52,277 bases of DNA from a virus, in IMG/VR virus record IMGVR_UViG_3300020172_002521, positions 1 through 52,277 of that record. One strand, written 5' to 3'. The position numbers and the translations under genes were made by a program. This document shows, in pieces, positions 33,928 through 41,564 of this stretch (position 1 is its first letter; each line of letters opens with the position of its first letter). The notes under the pieces are model-generated. The model searched no databases. It saw only the letters and a list, made by a program, of their open reading frames with translations, and was not told where the DNA came from.

Positions 33928-34661
33928 TTCTTTAACCAATCAGTTGTTTTATAAGGCTTGCCTATTTCTTTAGCGTTAGGCATGTAGTTAATTATTTTCT
34001 TCTTTAATCTTTTAATAACAATGTGATCATGATCATGATCAAATGCACGTAGGTATGATATAAAAGGATTATCGGCTTTCTTTTTATTTGATAGATCTGA
34101 ACTAAGATATTTGATAATTTTTTTCTGATCATTATGAAATTTATCAAGTAACTGACAAGCAATGTTGAAACTATAAGCATCTATTTCGTCAGGATGTCCT
34201 AGATAATTTTGTTCTGATCTTTGTCTGCCTGCTTGGGCTGTACTTAGATATCCGGGGATATCTATAAATCCTCTTCTACGATACTGTCGTGTATGTATAA
34301 TTTCGTGAAGCAGAGTATCTGCAAAACTAGCACACATTTTTTTAAAATCAGATTTTTGTATTTTGATAGATTTTGCACCTACATTAAAATGTAGGGTTAA
34401 TGTAATTGCTTTGAGATTTTTTCTATCCGGTCTCCCGTCATACAACCCGCCAATCCAAACACAGTTAGCGTCTGTAGTAGGACCGTATGAAGAACGTATA
34501 TGTATTGGAATTTGAAAGAACCGTATTATTTTTCTAATAATAGAAGTATAATTTTTAGGAGTTAAATTTTTTTGAATAACCATCGGACCTGCAAGGCTTA
34601 CCATCTCTATAACTAGATGCCTACTTAATTCAGACCAATCGTAGTGTTGTGCTTTGGTCAC
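33924..34661 (-). CDS. Zinc metalloprotease-like protein, paralogue B (245 aa)
   Basis: A 245-residue protein that starts at GTG (34659-34661) after AGAGGA. It carries LHEIIHTRQYRRRGF (HExxH) and HPDEIDAYSFNIACQLLD, matching both motifs of the downstream paralogue in order and spacing. 'DTL-HE-IH--QYR-R-F ... DEI-AY--NIA--LLD' is the shared signature. The N-terminal ~90 residues differ more. There is no signal peptide, so both would act in the cytoplasm or in the particle. Confidence 0.75.
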   Translation of the reverse strand: MTKAQHYDWSELSRHLVIEMVSLAGPMVIQKNLTPKNYTSIIRKIIRFFQIPIHIRSSYGPTTDANCVWIGGLYDGRPDRKNLKAITLTLHFNVGAKSIKIQKSDFKKMCASFADTLLHEIIHTRQYRRRGFIDIPGYLSTAQAGRQRSEQNYLGHPDEIDAYSFNIACQLLDKFHNDQKKIIKYLSSDLSNKKKADNPFISYLRAFDHDHDHIVIKRLKKKIINYMPNAKEIGKPYKTTDWLKK

Positions 34662-34703
34662 AGCGTTCCTCTGTTTTATGTAATTATCTAGAAAAAATCT
34701 CCT

Positions 34704-34721
34704 ATTAACTACACAGTTAAT
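34704..34721. repeat. Inverted repeat between metalloprotease and glycosyltransferase genes
   Basis: A perfect 7-bp inverted repeat, ATTAACT and AGTTAAT, with a 4-base ACAC centre, directly at the end of the glycosyltransferase gene and upstream of paralogue B. It may be a short hairpin or operator; no U tract follows. Confidence 0.35.
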
Positions 34722-35659
34722 TATGATAAAATATCTACCCAGCGATCAATAACATATTTCCAATCATAACTTTGTGCGTGATTCTGTATTTCCAAGCATC
34801 TTTGACGATATTTTTCAGGATTAGACTTGTAGTAGCTTAGTATTTCTACTGTGCGTTCTAAAAATTCTTTTTCTTCCGTAGGTACAGCATACCCGCCTTT
34901 ATCGCCAATTCTTTGATGCCAGTGCCCAACTGCGGTACTAATTACTAGTTTTCCGGCAGCACCGCCCTCCATAACTGGAAGACCGGCCCCTTCTTCTGTG
35001 CTAGCCGCAACTACAGCATCAATCATTGTATAAAATCCAGGCATGGTTACAAAACTATGATGGTAAGGCTGTGCTACCCTGAATTCAAGTCCGGCACGAT
35101 CTACTGCTTCTTTTACCAGCCAACCACGTTTGTGATACTTGGGCTGTGCTAGACTTGACTGTACCATATCTGGGCTAAATTCTTCTTTAGGATGAAACGA
35201 TCCAGTATAGCCTACAACCTTTAGGCTATTATTTGGTTTACTATAAAATGTGTTGCAATTGATAGCAACCGGAGTAAGTTCTGCAGGACGCTGAATTCCT
35301 AGTTCTTTACTAAGGTCAACAAGCCACTGACTGACACAGGCATAACGATAGAACTTATCAAAATCTTCGTATCCGTGGAAATGAATAAGTTCAGTCATGT
35401 CTAATTTAGCATGACTAATAATCACACACTGTTCTGGTTTAACAGTTCCGTAGTTGTAACCAAGGAATCGCCAACCGTGCGGAGTAGTTACAAATAAATC
35501 AGTGGTCTCATTCAGTTCTAACATTTCTTCTTTGGTATAACTAGTATTCCAGGGAAGTAGCTGACAATTGAATCCGTAGCCCCATAGGTACTTAAATAAT
35601 TCGTAATGTACTGTGCCAAATGCCCAGTTGGGCTCAAAGTAAAAAACTACTCGTTTCAT
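34721..35659 (-). CDS. Glycosyltransferase, GT4-like (312 aa)
   Basis: A 312-residue GT-B fold enzyme. The N-terminal domain starts [20 protein letters not shown]. The C-terminal nucleotide-sugar domain has [14 protein letters not shown] and the family-4 signature [19 protein letters not shown] (E-x7-E type), followed by STAVGHW. Shorter than a typical 350-400-residue GT4. It overlaps the upstream glycosyltransferase's stop as ATGA, so the pair is made together. Donor and acceptor cannot be inferred. Confidence 0.87.
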   Translation of the reverse strand: MKRVVFYFEPNWAFGTVHYELFKYLWGYGFNCQLLPWNTSYTKEEMLELNETTDLFVTTPHGWRFLGYNYGTVKPEQCVIISHAKLDMTELIHFHGYEDFDKFYRYACVSQWLVDLSKELGIQRPAELTPVAINCNTFYSKPNNSLKVVGYTGSFHPKEEFSPDMVQSSLAQPKYHKRGWLVKEAVDRAGLEFRVAQPYHHSFVTMPGFYTMIDAVVAASTEEGAGLPVMEGGAAGKLVISTAVGHWHQRIGDKGGYAVPTEEKEFLERTVEILSYYKSNPEKYRQRCLEIQNHAQSYDWKYVIDRWVDILS

Positions 35660-36810
35660 AGTGAAAGTCCGGGATGTGATCGTGCCAGCCAGTTCATATT
35701 TTCACGTTCTGGATGTCTTTCATACCAACCCTTGCCGCTATAAACATCGTAGACCATTTGAAAGTATTCTTCATACATAGGTGCTACGCGGTCGAGACTA
35801 AAGTTTTCTCCAAACCTGCGACAGTTAGCAGGATCAATTTTGTGAATATTCTCAGCAGCCCATATGAACTGATCAAAGGTTCTACAACGATAACCAGTAA
35901 CTCCTTGTATGTTATTTTCACTGAACGATCCCCAGTCAGTGGTAATAGTTGGAGTTCCGCTTAATAACATTTCGACTTGAACGCCACCAAATGGTTCTGT
36001 GTACAAACTAGGTGCAAATGCTCCTTTGGCACGACTCATTAGTCGTTTACGAGTAGGAACATCGGCATATCCAATGAACTCAACATGATCGGGGGTCTTA
36101 GCATAACCCATAGATGCTAGATTGTTCTGTCCAGCAATCTTAAGTTTAGCACCAATTTCTCTTGTTGCTTCAATGGCAATATGTGTGCCCTTACCTTCAT
36201 AGACACGACCTAAGAATAAGAAATAATCTTCTTTTTCTTCTGGTGCAAAGGTGAAGTCATCTAGGTCAAAGTAGTTAGGAATAACTGCATTGTACCAATC
36301 TTGATTACAAGTACCTACACTGTGTAATCCGAAATAGGCATGCATGATCGCATAGCTTTCGAATATTTTCCATCGTGCCCAATGTCCGCCTGCATATCCA
36401 ATACCTGGTTCAACACAGATCATATCTTCGTGAGCATCACAGATAGCACGAACACCTGAACCCCAAAATGGAAGAATAAAATCTTTAGGTTGTTTACGTA
36501 GACCTATTTCGCGAATAGCGTTTTTGTAGAATGTTTGATACGCATGGTCATTAGTATCAAACTTAAAGAAATTACTACGCCAATCATAACTGCCATAGGC
36601 AATTTCTAAATCTTTATTTGTACTAACAGTGACATGTTCGTCACAGACTAGATCACTTTCTTCATGACCGTAATGGATAATGTAGTGCCCACGCTCTTTC
36701 ATCATTTTGCCAAACTTGACTACTTTTTGAGTGTAGGCACAGGCGTTGTACTCTTTGCTTGATACAGTATGGGGTAACCCCAAGATATGGAAACGAAATT
36801 TTTGGCTCAT
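35656..36810 (-). CDS. Glycosyltransferase family 4-like (384 aa)
   Basis: A 384-residue GT-B enzyme. The linker/C-domain start [20 protein letters not shown] (the R-x-x-x-x-K phosphate-binding region), [20 protein letters not shown], and the nucleotide-sugar motif [20 protein letters not shown] (E-x7-E) plus TTDWGSFSE are all typical of GT4. No signal peptide. It lies 1 bp after the GT17-like gene and overlaps the following GT. Probable role: building a glycan on a phage structural protein, DNA or host surface. Confidence 0.92.
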   Translation of the reverse strand: MSQKFRFHILGLPHTVSSKEYNACAYTQKVVKFGKMMKERGHYIIHYGHEESDLVCDEHVTVSTNKDLEIAYGSYDWRSNFFKFDTNDHAYQTFYKNAIREIGLRKQPKDFILPFWGSGVRAICDAHEDMICVEPGIGYAGGHWARWKIFESYAIMHAYFGLHSVGTCNQDWYNAVIPNYFDLDDFTFAPEEKEDYFLFLGRVYEGKGTHIAIEATREIGAKLKIAGQNNLASMGYAKTPDHVEFIGYADVPTRKRLMSRAKGAFAPSLYTEPFGGVQVEMLLSGTPTITTDWGSFSENNIQGVTGYRCRTFDQFIWAAENIHKIDPANCRRFGENFSLDRVAPMYEEYFQMVYDVYSGKGWYERHPERENMNWLARSHPGLSL

Positions 36811-36811
36811 A

Positions 36812-37666
36812 TTATTCTGCTGGTAAAAAATCTAACACGTTTTTAGTTGCACCATCAATAATAAAGCTCTGATATTTTTCTAAATTATTAACTACAGTGT
36901 TAGGGAAATAGTCATCAACTTCAACGTACTCGAATTGTTCGTTGTAGTTATTGGGATCAAGTCCTCGTTTGTTCTTTAACATTTCATCTAGGTTAAGATT
37001 TCCTAGGATATAATCGTTGTTAGTTTCGCGGTGTGCAAAACTTTGTATTTTATTTCGGACATGATTTTCATTACCGAAGTAAGAGAAGTGCCAACCTGCG
37101 TGTGGAATACTGCACTGAACTCCGTCATTGTAATCCCAAGGACGCTGCATTAGTCCTACACCCATGTTACGTATATCTTGTGGAGTTCTTAGGAATTTTT
37201 TTCTAACGCCTATAGCACCAATTAGTGTAGTATTAGGCTTGTGCATCATGTAGTTCAATTTAAAATAGAACAGGGGTATTCTAGTAGCCCACAATGAATG
37301 ATCTGACTCACGCATATATTCTAAAGCAGCATCTCGAACTAGTTCATCACAGTCAGAAACAATGATAACATCTTCATCTGTGGCATCAGCTAGACCTCTT
37401 GATAATGCGTTACGTTGAAAGTTTTCTGGAACCCAAGCGTTAGAGTCTGTGGGCATATCTTCTACTTTGATATGAATAATTTTATCAGCGTAGTCTTTGA
37501 ATCGATCCCAGTTCTGTTCTAATACGAATTCTTTAGGAGCACCTTGGTGTGTTGTATTGGCTTCTGCAATAACAAATTTATCTACATGGTTCCAGTGTTC
37601 TTGTAATCGTAATTCTAAAATGTCGAACTCATTATAGAATGTAAAGCAATCGTATATTTTTTTCAT
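36812..37666 (-). CDS. Glycosyltransferase family 17-like (284 aa)
   Basis: Starts at ATG 37666 ([20 protein letters not shown]); an in-frame ATG at 37690 falls inside the tRNA-Thr gene and is rejected. The opening '[15 protein letters not shown]', then [35 protein letters not shown] (metal-binding DCDE) and [10 protein letters not shown] are diagnostic of GT17, the family of beta-1,4-N-acetylglucosaminyltransferase III. GT17 genes are frequent in large aquatic viruses. The substrate in a phage is not known. Confidence 0.92.
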   Translation of the reverse strand: MKKIYDCFTFYNEFDILELRLQEHWNHVDKFVIAEANTTHQGAPKEFVLEQNWDRFKDYADKIIHIKVEDMPTDSNAWVPENFQRNALSRGLADATDEDVIIVSDCDELVRDAALEYMRESDHSLWATRIPLFYFKLNYMMHKPNTTLIGAIGVRKKFLRTPQDIRNMGVGLMQRPWDYNDGVQCSIPHAGWHFSYFGNENHVRNKIQSFAHRETNNDYILGNLNLDEMLKNKRGLDPNNYNEQFEYVEVDDYFPNTVVNNLEKYQSFIIDGATKNVLDFLPAE

Positions 37667-37679
37667 AGTATCTTTAAGT

Positions 37680-37753
37680 TGGTGCCCCACGACAGAATCG
37701 AACTGCCATCACAGGATTACAAAACCAGTGTACTGCCATTGTACTAGTAGGGC
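37680..37753 (-). tRNA. tRNA-Thr (anticodon TGT)
   Basis: On the minus strand a 7-bp acceptor stem (GCCCTAC with GTGGGGC), D stem GTAC/GTAC, T arm GGCAG-TTCGATT-CTGTC, discriminator A and encoded CCA. The anticodon loop TTTGTAA gives anticodon TGT (Thr, codon ACA). The anticodon stem (CTGGT/TCCTG) has two U-U mismatches, so it is weaker than normal. It has its own sigma70 promoter 22 bp upstream. Confidence 0.85.
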
Positions 37754-37775
37754 GGCATAATATTTAAGTACAGCT

Positions 37776-37805
37776 ATTATACGCATCGACAAAACTGAAA
37801 GTCAA
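37776..37805 (-). promoter_or_regulatory. Sigma70 promoter for tRNA-Thr and the glycosyltransferase operon
   Basis: Minus strand TTGACT (37800-37805), 18-bp spacer, TATAAT (37776-37781), about 22 bp upstream of the 5' end of the tRNA. The GT17-like gene follows the tRNA directly, so they may share a transcript. Confidence 0.7.
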
Positions 37806-38536
37806 CTCCAGGGACGCATGTGTAGCCAAGTCATTGTACTGGGTCTTGATTCGCAGCAGAGTAGAACTTTATCATAGTCACTAAGATCATCGATTATAAA
37901 GATATAAGGATTTTTGGCACCTTGACGAATTGATTCAACTTGATGGGTGTCTTTAAAACGTGCTATAAGTTTATCAGTTAAACCTTCACGGATACAGTCG
38001 TGGCTTTCAACAATCACTGAAGTTTTAGCCAGTTCTGGAATTTTTTCTAGGTCTAGGAAGTCTTCTTCGTAGCCTTCGCAGTCCATAAAAATAAATGGTC
38101 TGTTGTATTTGCTAAGATAAGACCTAAAGTTTTCAACACTACTGTCAGTACTGAATTGTATTTTGTTTACTTTATTAACCTGTGCATTTTCTCTGGCAAT
38201 ATCAATAGCAGGTTGTTGGACATCAACTAGTACAATCTGTGCATTAGTCCTCATACCAAACCCAATGCCGTAATAGCCTTCGGCACTGCCAATGTTTAGT
38301 ACAAGATCTGGTGCGTGTGCAATTTCGTATTCTATACTATCAAATAGTTCACACTCGTATAGACCTAGTAGTTTGCCTGCACTATCTCCGTCGCCCCAAC
38401 TCCATTTAGGTAAAATTTTCATTCCCTGGAATGGACCTTTGAAAACGTGACCTTTGGTTCTACTCAAAATTAAATTGGTAAGTTCTTCTCGTCTTTTCCA
38501 GGACCATGCTACGTAATTGTTAAATGCTTCGGACAT
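37802..38536 (-). CDS. FkbM-like SAM-dependent methyltransferase (244 aa)
   Basis: A 244-residue Rossmann protein. SAM-binding motif I is LVLNIGSAEGYYGIGFG (about residues 80-96), then IVLVDVQQPAIDIARENA (acidic ribose-binding Asp), FIFMDCEGYEEDFLDLEKI (the DCEG(Y/A)E motif of FkbM-type O-methyltransferases) and VIVESHDC. FkbM enzymes often methylate sugars. Given the neighbouring glycosyltransferases, capping of a glycan chain is a reasonable inference. Its 3' end overlaps the promoter of tRNA-Thr. Confidence 0.85.
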   Translation of the reverse strand: MSEAFNNYVAWSWKRREELTNLILSRTKGHVFKGPFQGMKILPKWSWGDGDSAGKLLGLYECELFDSIEYEIAHAPDLVLNIGSAEGYYGIGFGMRTNAQIVLVDVQQPAIDIARENAQVNKVNKIQFSTDSSVENFRSYLSKYNRPFIFMDCEGYEEDFLDLEKIPELAKTSVIVESHDCIREGLTDKLIARFKDTHQVESIRQGAKNPYIFIIDDLSDYDKVLLCCESRPSTMTWLHMRPWS

Positions 38537-38551
38537 AATATTTTTAAAATT

Positions 38552-38653
38552 TGGTACGGTCGGTAGGCTTCGAACCTACAAAGGCGATGTCTAAGACGCT
38601 GCCCCATCCCCGACCCAATTGGGTGGGAGCTTTGCCACTTTGCTCACGACCGC
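38552..38653 (-). tRNA. tRNA-like gene with extra internal hairpin, probably tRNA-Leu (TAG)
   Basis: 102 nt on the minus strand with a 7-bp acceptor (GCGGTCG/CGACCGT), encoded ACCA, a perfect T arm (GTAGG-TTCGAAG-CCTAC) and a D arm of Leu type (AGC-AAAGTGGCAAA-GCT). The only loop with a proper U33 is CTTAGAC, anticodon TAG (Leu), but its stem (GCGT with A-bulge-CGC) is imperfect. No long variable arm follows it, while an extra hairpin (TCCCACCC-AATT-GGGTCGGGGA) sits between the D arm and the anticodon arm. Either an unusual functional tRNA or a damaged one. Confidence 0.6.
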
Positions 38654-38680
38654 ATATCATTATAACAGGGTAATCGATAA

Positions 38681-38709
38681 TTGTCAAATGTTTCTTTGTT
38701 TGTTATAAG
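38681..38709 (+). promoter_or_regulatory. Sigma70-like promoter for the first ACP gene
   Basis: TTGTCA (38681-38686), 17-bp spacer, TATAAG (38704-38709), 17 bp before the ATG at 38727. Divergent from the tRNA-like gene. Confidence 0.6.
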
Positions 38710-38726
38710 TAGTTATTTAATCTAAG

Positions 38727-38978
38727 ATGACTATGACAAATATTGAACAAAGACTTATTGATATAATTAAAGATTACAGCAAGGTTGACTTTGATGTAGT
38801 TCCTGAAATGGATCTAATTTTTGATCTTGGATTTGACAGTCTTTCCTTTACTGAGTTAATAGTAGCATGTGAAGATGAATTTAAGATCGAAATAGAGATT
38901 GATAATTTATCAATGGAAGCATCTCGAACTATAAAAGGCCTAGCTACTGCTATTGAATCTTTACTTAGTTCGAATTAA
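38727..38978 (+). CDS. Acyl carrier protein 1 (83 aa)
   Basis: An 83-residue acidic four-helix carrier protein. The phosphopantetheine attachment site is Ser38 in GFDSLSFTELIV (D-S-L motif), preceded by the usual helix (EQRLIDIIKDYSKVDF) and followed by VACEDEFKIEIEIDNL. Length is like bacterial AcpP. The holo form would be made by the phage AcpS encoded at 40290-40670. It is the first of two ACPs in this region and converges on the desaturase gene, with an 18-bp overlap at the 3' ends. Confidence 0.93.
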   Translation: MTMTNIEQRLIDIIKDYSKVDFDVVPEMDLIFDLGFDSLSFTELIVACEDEFKIEIEIDNLSMEASRTIKGLATAIESLLSSN

Positions 38979-39752
38979 TTTGATGATCCAAAAGGTGGGA
39001 TCTAACTCCCACCATTTTTTACTATGATTTGAATTCTTCGGGTCAGCATGATGATTGTTATGCCAAGACTCCCCAAACAATACAAACCAAAGCCAAGGTA
39101 AATTTACACTATTATCATTAGTGTTAACATTTCTGTATCCAATATTTTTACAATGTGTTAAGCTAGTCTGCAATGAAAAACTATGAAATGTAATATATGC
39201 AGGTAAAATAATAAAATATAACCAAAGATTAATATCAATTAAGGCAATAATTATATTGCTAGCCCATAATATTTTAATATAGTGATTATGTAAAAATAAA
39301 CAAAATCGATCTTGTAACAAATGAGCAACTGACGTCCAGGTAGCAGTGTAATCTATATTATCTAATTTAAACATCCAGCCTATATAACTATGAAAAAAAC
39401 CGTGATTAGGAGTATGTAAATCTTTATCTGTGTCTGTATACCTATGATGATACCCTCGATGTATCGCTGTCCAAAATAGTGGGCTACCTTGTGCGGCCAT
39501 TGCTCCGAACCATAACATAACAATTTTAATTGGTCCGGATACTTTAAATCCTCTATGACTAGCGTATCGATGGTAACCGGCTGATATTCCTAACATATCT
39601 ATAAAAATAAATCCTAATATTGTATAGATATACCAAAAGGGTATTGGATTCAAAAATAAATTAATAATAGAAAAAGTTCCTAATATTAATAATGGAAGAA
39701 CAGCACCCCATAAATTACTCTGAGATATAATATTTTTAAATATTTTTTTCAT
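38961..39752 (-). CDS. Fatty-acid desaturase, Delta9 acyl type (263 aa)
   Basis: A 263-residue integral membrane di-iron desaturase. The three histidine boxes are intact: HRYASH (61-66), HRGYHHRYTD (98-107) and ESWHNNHH (228-235). Four hydrophobic stretches would cross the membrane. HRYASH-type box 1 and 'HRGYHHRYTDTDKDLH' box 2 place it with the stearoyl-CoA/acyl-lipid Delta9 group. I chose the ATG at 39752, which overlaps the upstream stop as ATGA, rather than one 60 bp upstream. It puts a double bond in a long acyl chain; whether on lipid, CoA or the phage ACP is unknown. Confidence 0.94.
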   Translation of the reverse strand: MKKIFKNIISQSNLWGAVLPLLILGTFSIINLFLNPIPFWYIYTILGFIFIDMLGISAGYHRYASHRGFKVSGPIKIVMLWFGAMAAQGSPLFWTAIHRGYHHRYTDTDKDLHTPNHGFFHSYIGWMFKLDNIDYTATWTSVAHLLQDRFCLFLHNHYIKILWASNIIIALIDINLWLYFIILPAYITFHSFSLQTSLTHCKNIGYRNVNTNDNSVNLPWLWFVLFGESWHNNHHADPKNSNHSKKWWELDPTFWIIKLIRTK

Positions 39753-40300
39753 TTGGTTCTCCAATCCTTTAATAATGATTGATTGCCGTGGTACATAATT
39801 TTTTGCCAACAAGTATCATCATTAATATTATTGCAGGTAAGATATAATTGACTATCGTATTCAAACAATATACCAATATGTTTCATTAAAATATCTTGTG
39901 CAAATTTTTGCCAATTATTATACTGCCTACTCATAAACACTAATTCAGCATTAAGATGCTGATAACAATAATTTAATTGAGTTTCTATCACGTTGCCAAA
40001 CATAATCATTCCATTACGTTTATCTAAAATAGACGAACGTTGATTTTTTATTTTCCAAAGTCTATTAGCTATCCTGAAAGTACTATTTGGCCAACATGGC
40101 CTCTGTAAAATACTACTACCAAAATACGGTTTATGATTCTGATCAAATGTTAATGAAATAGCAGAACATTCTTCAAATGATTCTTTTGAATAATTTTTAT
40201 ATAAATGGTGGGAAGTATCTTGATATTGTTCTTGTCTTAATTGCTCAAACAAGTCGTCTAATTCTTTATTAGTTCCGGCAGTCCAAATTTTAGTGTACAT
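39749..40300 (-). CDS. Unknown protein, possible GNAT-like acyltransferase (183 aa)
   Basis: A 183-residue protein between acpS and the desaturase, overlapping acpS by 11 bp and the desaturase as ATGA. The core AISLTFDQNHKPYFGSSI ... RPCWPNSTFRIANRLWK and a C-terminal QLYLTCNNINDDTCWQKIM segment give an alternating strand/helix pattern like the GNAT superfamily (which includes LuxI-type acyl-ACP-using synthases). Similar 'SSI--R--WP---YRI-NR-WK' proteins occur in T4-like phages. The fold is a guess; no catalytic residue can be named. Confidence 0.55.
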   Translation of the reverse strand: MYTKIWTAGTNKELDDLFEQLRQEQYQDTSHHLYKNYSKESFEECSAISLTFDQNHKPYFGSSILQRPCWPNSTFRIANRLWKIKNQRSSILDKRNGMIMFGNVIETQLNYCYQHLNAELVFMSRQYNNWQKFAQDILMKHIGILFEYDSQLYLTCNNINDDTCWQKIMYHGNQSLLKDWRTK

Positions 40301-40670
40301 ATTCTAATACAGCAGACGAAATCAAATAGTCGCCGTCATGGCTGACGCTGATATGGCATCTAAGGTTCTGCGCCATCTTACCTAGATAATTTATAAAAGA
40401 TGTCTGTGGTTGCCCTAGTGGAGATTTAGAAATTTCTATATTTTTCCAAACAACTATGCCAGCAATCCCAGTACCATAGGATTTAGCCACTGATTCCTTT
40501 ATACTCCAATGTTTGGCTAAGAATATAAATTTTCTAGCATCAATGCAAGAATAGTATTCTGCTAGTTCGTTGGCAGTAAGAATTCGTTTGGCAAAACGTT
40601 CCAATCTATTTGAATTCATAGATTGAAATCTTCTAAGATCAACAATGTCTATACCCGTGCCTTTTATCAT
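40290..40670 (-). CDS. acpS: Holo-[acyl-carrier-protein] synthase AcpS
   Basis: A 126-residue 4'-phosphopantetheinyl transferase of AcpS size. It has GTGIDIVDLRRF (Asp8 for Mg/CoA), FLAKHWSIKESVAKSYGTGI (Glu59, the second metal ligand; K-E-S motif) and HISVSHDGDYLISSAVLE, in the usual order. It moves the phosphopantetheine arm from CoA to the Ser of an ACP, here presumably Ser38 or Ser70 of the two phage ACPs. The ATG follows its -10 by 6 bp, so the mRNA is probably leaderless. It reads opposite to the Rieske-led operon. Confidence 0.95.
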   Translation of the reverse strand: MIKGTGIDIVDLRRFQSMNSNRLERFAKRILTANELAEYYSCIDARKFIFLAKHWSIKESVAKSYGTGIAGIVVWKNIEISKSPLGQPQTSFINYLGKMAQNLRCHISVSHDGDYLISSAVLEYVH

Positions 40671-40676
40671 ACTGTA

Positions 40677-40704
40677 ATTATACTTTTTTATTTTAGTCTG
40701 TCAA
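40677..40704 (-). promoter_or_regulatory. Sigma70 promoter of acpS giving a leaderless mRNA
   Basis: Minus strand TTGACA (40699-40704), 16-bp spacer, consensus TATAAT (40677-40682), then TACAGT and the ATG. Transcription should begin at or within a base or two of the start codon. Confidence 0.8.
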
Positions 40705-40742
40705 GATCCTGGTAAATATGCATCGCACTTCAAGGACCCGAT

Positions 40743-41564
40743 ATGTTTTTAGGACACCGTACAGATTTAGAAAATGGACAGATAAAATCATTAGATATTT
40801 TAGACGGCAAAAAAGTTTTGCTCAATGACAACGGAAGTTATAAACTAGGTAGTAATATTTGCCCCCACCAAAATAGTAGAATTGTTTCTGGAACTGCTAC
40901 AGAACTACGATGCCAGTATCACGGTTGGTCGTGGAATAATGACGGCAGTCCTCGAGATTCTGGATCCAGTAAAATGTGTAATGAAGCAAGACTTCATATG
41001 AAACCTGTACACGAATATAAAGGATTACTGTTTGCTGATGATATTGATCTATCAGTGTTGGACGATATATCTTTTGAAGATTTAGAGTTAGATGAATTTA
41101 GAGTCAATAGTTTAAATGCAGATCCAAAAATTAGTATGGATATCTTTTTAGATGTCGATCATATTCCTGTAGTGCATAACGGCGTCTACGACCTATTAGG
41201 CATTGAAGGCGAAGCAAATGTATCTTGGGACTTTAGAGACTGGGGTAGTGTACAGACTGTTACAGACGAGAAGAATAATAAAATTGCCCTTTGGATAGCG
41301 GTGTATCCTTATACTATGATTGAATGGCAATTAGGAGCATTATTTGTCAGTCAATGCTTTGACGATAACAAAATAGCAGTTTGGAAATACAAAGATAAAA
41401 CAGACTCTGATGAAAATTATAAAGTTAATTCTGATATGTGGGAAACAGCATTTGCACAAGATGTCATGCAAGCGGAACAAATGGTTAGATTCCCTACAAC
41501 AATCTACTTGGAAGACGCAAAGAAACACTACAGAGAGTGGCTGACTAATGCAATTAGTAGATAA
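40743..41564 (+). CDS. Rieske non-heme iron oxygenase (273 aa)
   Basis: A 273-residue protein with a complete Rieske [2Fe-2S] site: Cys40-x-His42 in ICPHQN and Cys57-x2-His60 in RCQYHGW. The catalytic mononuclear iron site follows the D-x2-H-x4-H rule: Asp137, His140, His145 in LDVDHIPVVHNG. The third carboxylate could be in YLEDAKKHY near the C-terminus. It is shorter than ring-hydroxylating alpha subunits (about 340-450). It likely oxidises the acyl product; electrons must come from host or another phage reductase, as none is encoded here. First gene of the plus-strand operon, with AAGGACC before the ATG. Confidence 0.93.
   Translation: MFLGHRTDLENGQIKSLDILDGKKVLLNDNGSYKLGSNICPHQNSRIVSGTATELRCQYHGWSWNNDGSPRDSGSSKMCNEARLHMKPVHEYKGLLFADDIDLSVLDDISFEDLELDEFRVNSLNADPKISMDIFLDVDHIPVVHNGVYDLLGIEGEANVSWDFRDWGSVQTVTDEKNNKIALWIAVYPYTMIEWQLGALFVSQCFDDNKIAVWKYKDKTDSDENYKVNSDMWETAFAQDVMQAEQMVRFPTTIYLEDAKKHYREWLTNAISR

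Noticed and set aside
37667-37690. Upstream ATG at 37690 as the start of the GT17-like gene
   Set aside because: It lies inside the acceptor stem of tRNA-Thr; the ATG at 37666 begins the family's conserved N-terminus.
39753-39812. Longer desaturase start at 39812
   Set aside because: Adds 20 residues without a ribosome binding site; the ATG at 39752 forms the ATGA overlap used throughout this genome.
39749-40300. Firm call as an autoinducer (LuxI-like) synthase
   Set aside because: The conserved Arg/Asp/Glu set of LuxI cannot be matched; kept only as a hypothesis.
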